Shown here one piece after another: positions 22,323 through 23,450 of a stretch of DNA of 23,450 bases. Both the position numbers and the translations under genes were made by a program. Source of the stretch: an uncultured Eubacterium sp. (lineage in GTDB: Bacteria > Bacillota > Clostridia > Lachnospirales > Lachnospiraceae). The stretch's first letter is position 1; every line of letters begins with the position of its first letter. The DNA lies in NCBI GenBank assembly GCA_910579075.1, contig CAJTSV010000060.1, positions 1 to 23,450 on the forward strand, written 5' to 3'. The notes beneath the pieces were generated by a model. It searched no databases. It saw only the letters and a program-made list of their open reading frames with translations, and was not told the DNA's origin.

Positions 22323-22929
22323 TCAAGCACATCTCTTGTCATGACTCTGCGCATAAGCGCTGCCCCGTGATGGGCCGGAATAAATGCAAATATTTTTTGG
22401 ATACATAAACCTGTTACCAAAGGAACTGCAAAAAATCAAAGAAAACGCCATTGTCAGTATTGGCATCGGAATTGGAACAACCATAGCCAAATGGCATAAT
22501 TGCCACAACTTAGAGAGCTTTTTCACTCTGCCCGTCATCTTGCCTGAGATTTCCGCAAATGTTGCAGGCTGAACCCCCCTGGAGTCAGGCCAGCATCAAG
22601 AATATCCTCTTTTATACTTCCACCGGTACCTGGAAATGCCGGTAATATCCTGCCTTTGCCACATATATTCTCCCATTTCTCATAATCATCAATAGAATTG
22701 ACCAGTGTTACAATACATGTGCTTTTATTGGTTTTTAATTCTTCTAACGCTTCATAAAGCTGATTTTTCTTACAAAAAGAAAGATGAATTCATATATGTC
22801 ATCATCTGATAATTTTGAGACAATCTTAACATCTGCCCGATTTATTTTTCCCTTTTGTAAATAAAGCAGTCCCTTGGATTCCAGCAGTTCCAATCGTCTT
22901 ACCCGTGCATATACAGTTACATCTATACC
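22323..22929 (-). pseudogene. Ketopantoate-reductase-family (ApbA/PanE-like) remnant
   Basis: Three successive frames read as one degraded protein. About 22929-22770 gives GIDVTVYARVRRLELL to DDDIYEFIFLFVRK. About 22774-22580 gives NQLYEALEELKTNKST, KWENICGKGRILPAFPG and AGLTP. About 22572-22323 gives VQPATFAEISGK, then WQLCHLAMVVP. These are family motifs of ApbA-type reductases. The breaks fall at an A5 run (22764-22768, one A short) and a G6 run (22574-22579). The N-terminal GxGxxG is missing behind an in-frame stop, and the region before WQLCHLAMVVP is shortened. The gene is dead. ORFs of 60-71 residues here are pieces or shadows of it. Confidence 0.7.
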
Positions 22930-22973
22930 TCAATTATTCGCAAATTTCCAGACACAGGTTTCAAAAAATTAAC

Positions 22974-23450
22974 TCACGCCTTCACATCAAAACCGCCCTG
23001 AACTTCCATCCCGGCAATGCCGGAATTTATCTCCTGCCTTGCTGCATGGTACGCAGCATAGTAGGCAGCTTTCAAAGCCCCGTGTACCTGTGTCTCCGCC
23101 TTCGACTCCTTCTCATGCCATCCCACGCCCGCTGTGCAGGTCAGTATTTCGTCACCGTTTTCGTCATACACATGGATGGCAGAACCCGTACCTTCCGACT
23201 GGAACTTAGCTTCATACGGCTCCCCGAACAGGAGGCACAGCCACCTCTCGTCCGCCTCCCTTATTTCCTTCATATCCGCCATTTCCTGATTGAGCTTCCC
23301 CATCAGCGCAAACCTGTCCGGCGCGACTTTGGCGACCTCGCTTTTGCGCAGGGCGAGGAACTTATTCCCCATATAGACACTCTGCGCCGCATCTTCTCTG
23401 GCATATTCAGCTATCTGTTCCCGGAGGGAATCAGACAGCTTCCATTCCTT
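22974..23450 (-). CDS. Uncharacterised protein, N-terminus beyond the window
   Basis: The frame is open to the window end, adding 26 residues before the first internal ATG at 23372, so the visible 158 residues are the C-terminal part of a longer protein. The segment is hydrophilic, with SDSLREQIAEYAREDAA, then VYMGNKFLALRK and VAPDRFALMGKL. A central HVYDENGDEILTCTAGVGW follows, then an Ala/Tyr-rich helix (AAYYAAYHAARQEI). It weakly recalls small proteins of Clostridia such as DUF6033, but I do not assign it. No membrane segment or catalytic motif is seen. Confidence 0.6.
   Translation of the reverse strand, partial: KEWKLSDSLREQIAEYAREDAAQSVYMGNKFLALRKSEVAKVAPDRFALMGKLNQEMADMKEIREADERWLCLLFGEPYEAKFQSEGTGSAIHVYDENGDEILTCTAGVGWHEKESKAETQVHGALKAAYYAAYHAARQEINSGIAGMEVQGGFDVKA

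Noticed and set aside
22256..22420. N-terminal extension of the NAD(P)-binding protein
   Set aside because: The TATAAT at 22287-22292 lies inside it, and the Rossmann motif starts right after the ATG at 22255.
1..23450. CRISPR arrays, tRNA or rRNA genes
   Set aside because: No regularly spaced direct repeats and no recognisable tRNA or rRNA sequence were seen on either strand by eye.

Overview
The window reads as chromosomal DNA of a Clostridia-class Firmicute, most likely Lachnospiraceae-like. The evidence is strong AGGAGG-type ribosome binding sites, sigma-A-type promoters, moderate GC, and typical families: a Csp-like S8 protease, a DUF6320 protein next to a condensation-fold acyltransferase, DUF1703 ATPase/nuclease, a SirTM/zinc-macrodomain pair and a hybrid kinase with periplasmic-binding domains. 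Species assignment is inference. Nearly all genes are on the minus strand, so the list runs against the direction of transcription.

Left edge (1-3255): an apparently intact IS4-like element with 18-bp terminal inverted repeats, then a badly decayed IS3/IS150-type element (nonsense codon, two deletion or frame-change sites, and a frameshift in orfB).

3331-7288: a cluster transcribed leftward from a near-consensus promoter. It holds an atypical ClpX paralogue, a small membrane protein (DUF6106-like) and a Csp-like subtilase split by a one-base frameshift that separates Asp/His from Ser.

7360-10541: a tight operon of condensation-fold acyltransferase, zinc-ribbon polytopic membrane protein (DUF6320) and HSL-type alpha/beta hydrolase. 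10641-12923: branched-chain aminotransferase (ilvE) and mannose-1-phosphate guanylyltransferase (manC), each with its own promoter. 13014-16676: a 1220-residue hybrid sensor kinase with two extracytoplasmic substrate-binding domains and two receiver domains.

16783-19980 is accessory in character: a DUF1703 ATPase/nuclease with a UPF0175 partner and a strong terminator, an unidentified plus-strand ORF, and an antitoxin followed by a toxin that lost its N-terminus but kept its likely catalytic residues. 20091-22255 is an overlapping three-gene NAD/ADP-ribose operon: NAD(P)-binding protein, zinc-macrodomain ADP-ribosyl hydrolase and SirTM-type sirtuin. The right edge holds a ketopantoate-reductase pseudogene and a gene running out of the window.

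A 27-nt imperfect palindrome recurs in one orientation 11-43 nt past the stop codon of three unrelated minus-strand genes, with a half copy beside the IS3 remnant. It lacks an adjacent U-tract. This is the least explained signal. The strongest candidate systems are the SirTM/macrodomain/NAD(P)-binding operon, the acyltransferase/DUF6320/hydrolase operon and the ClpX-paralogue/protease cluster.
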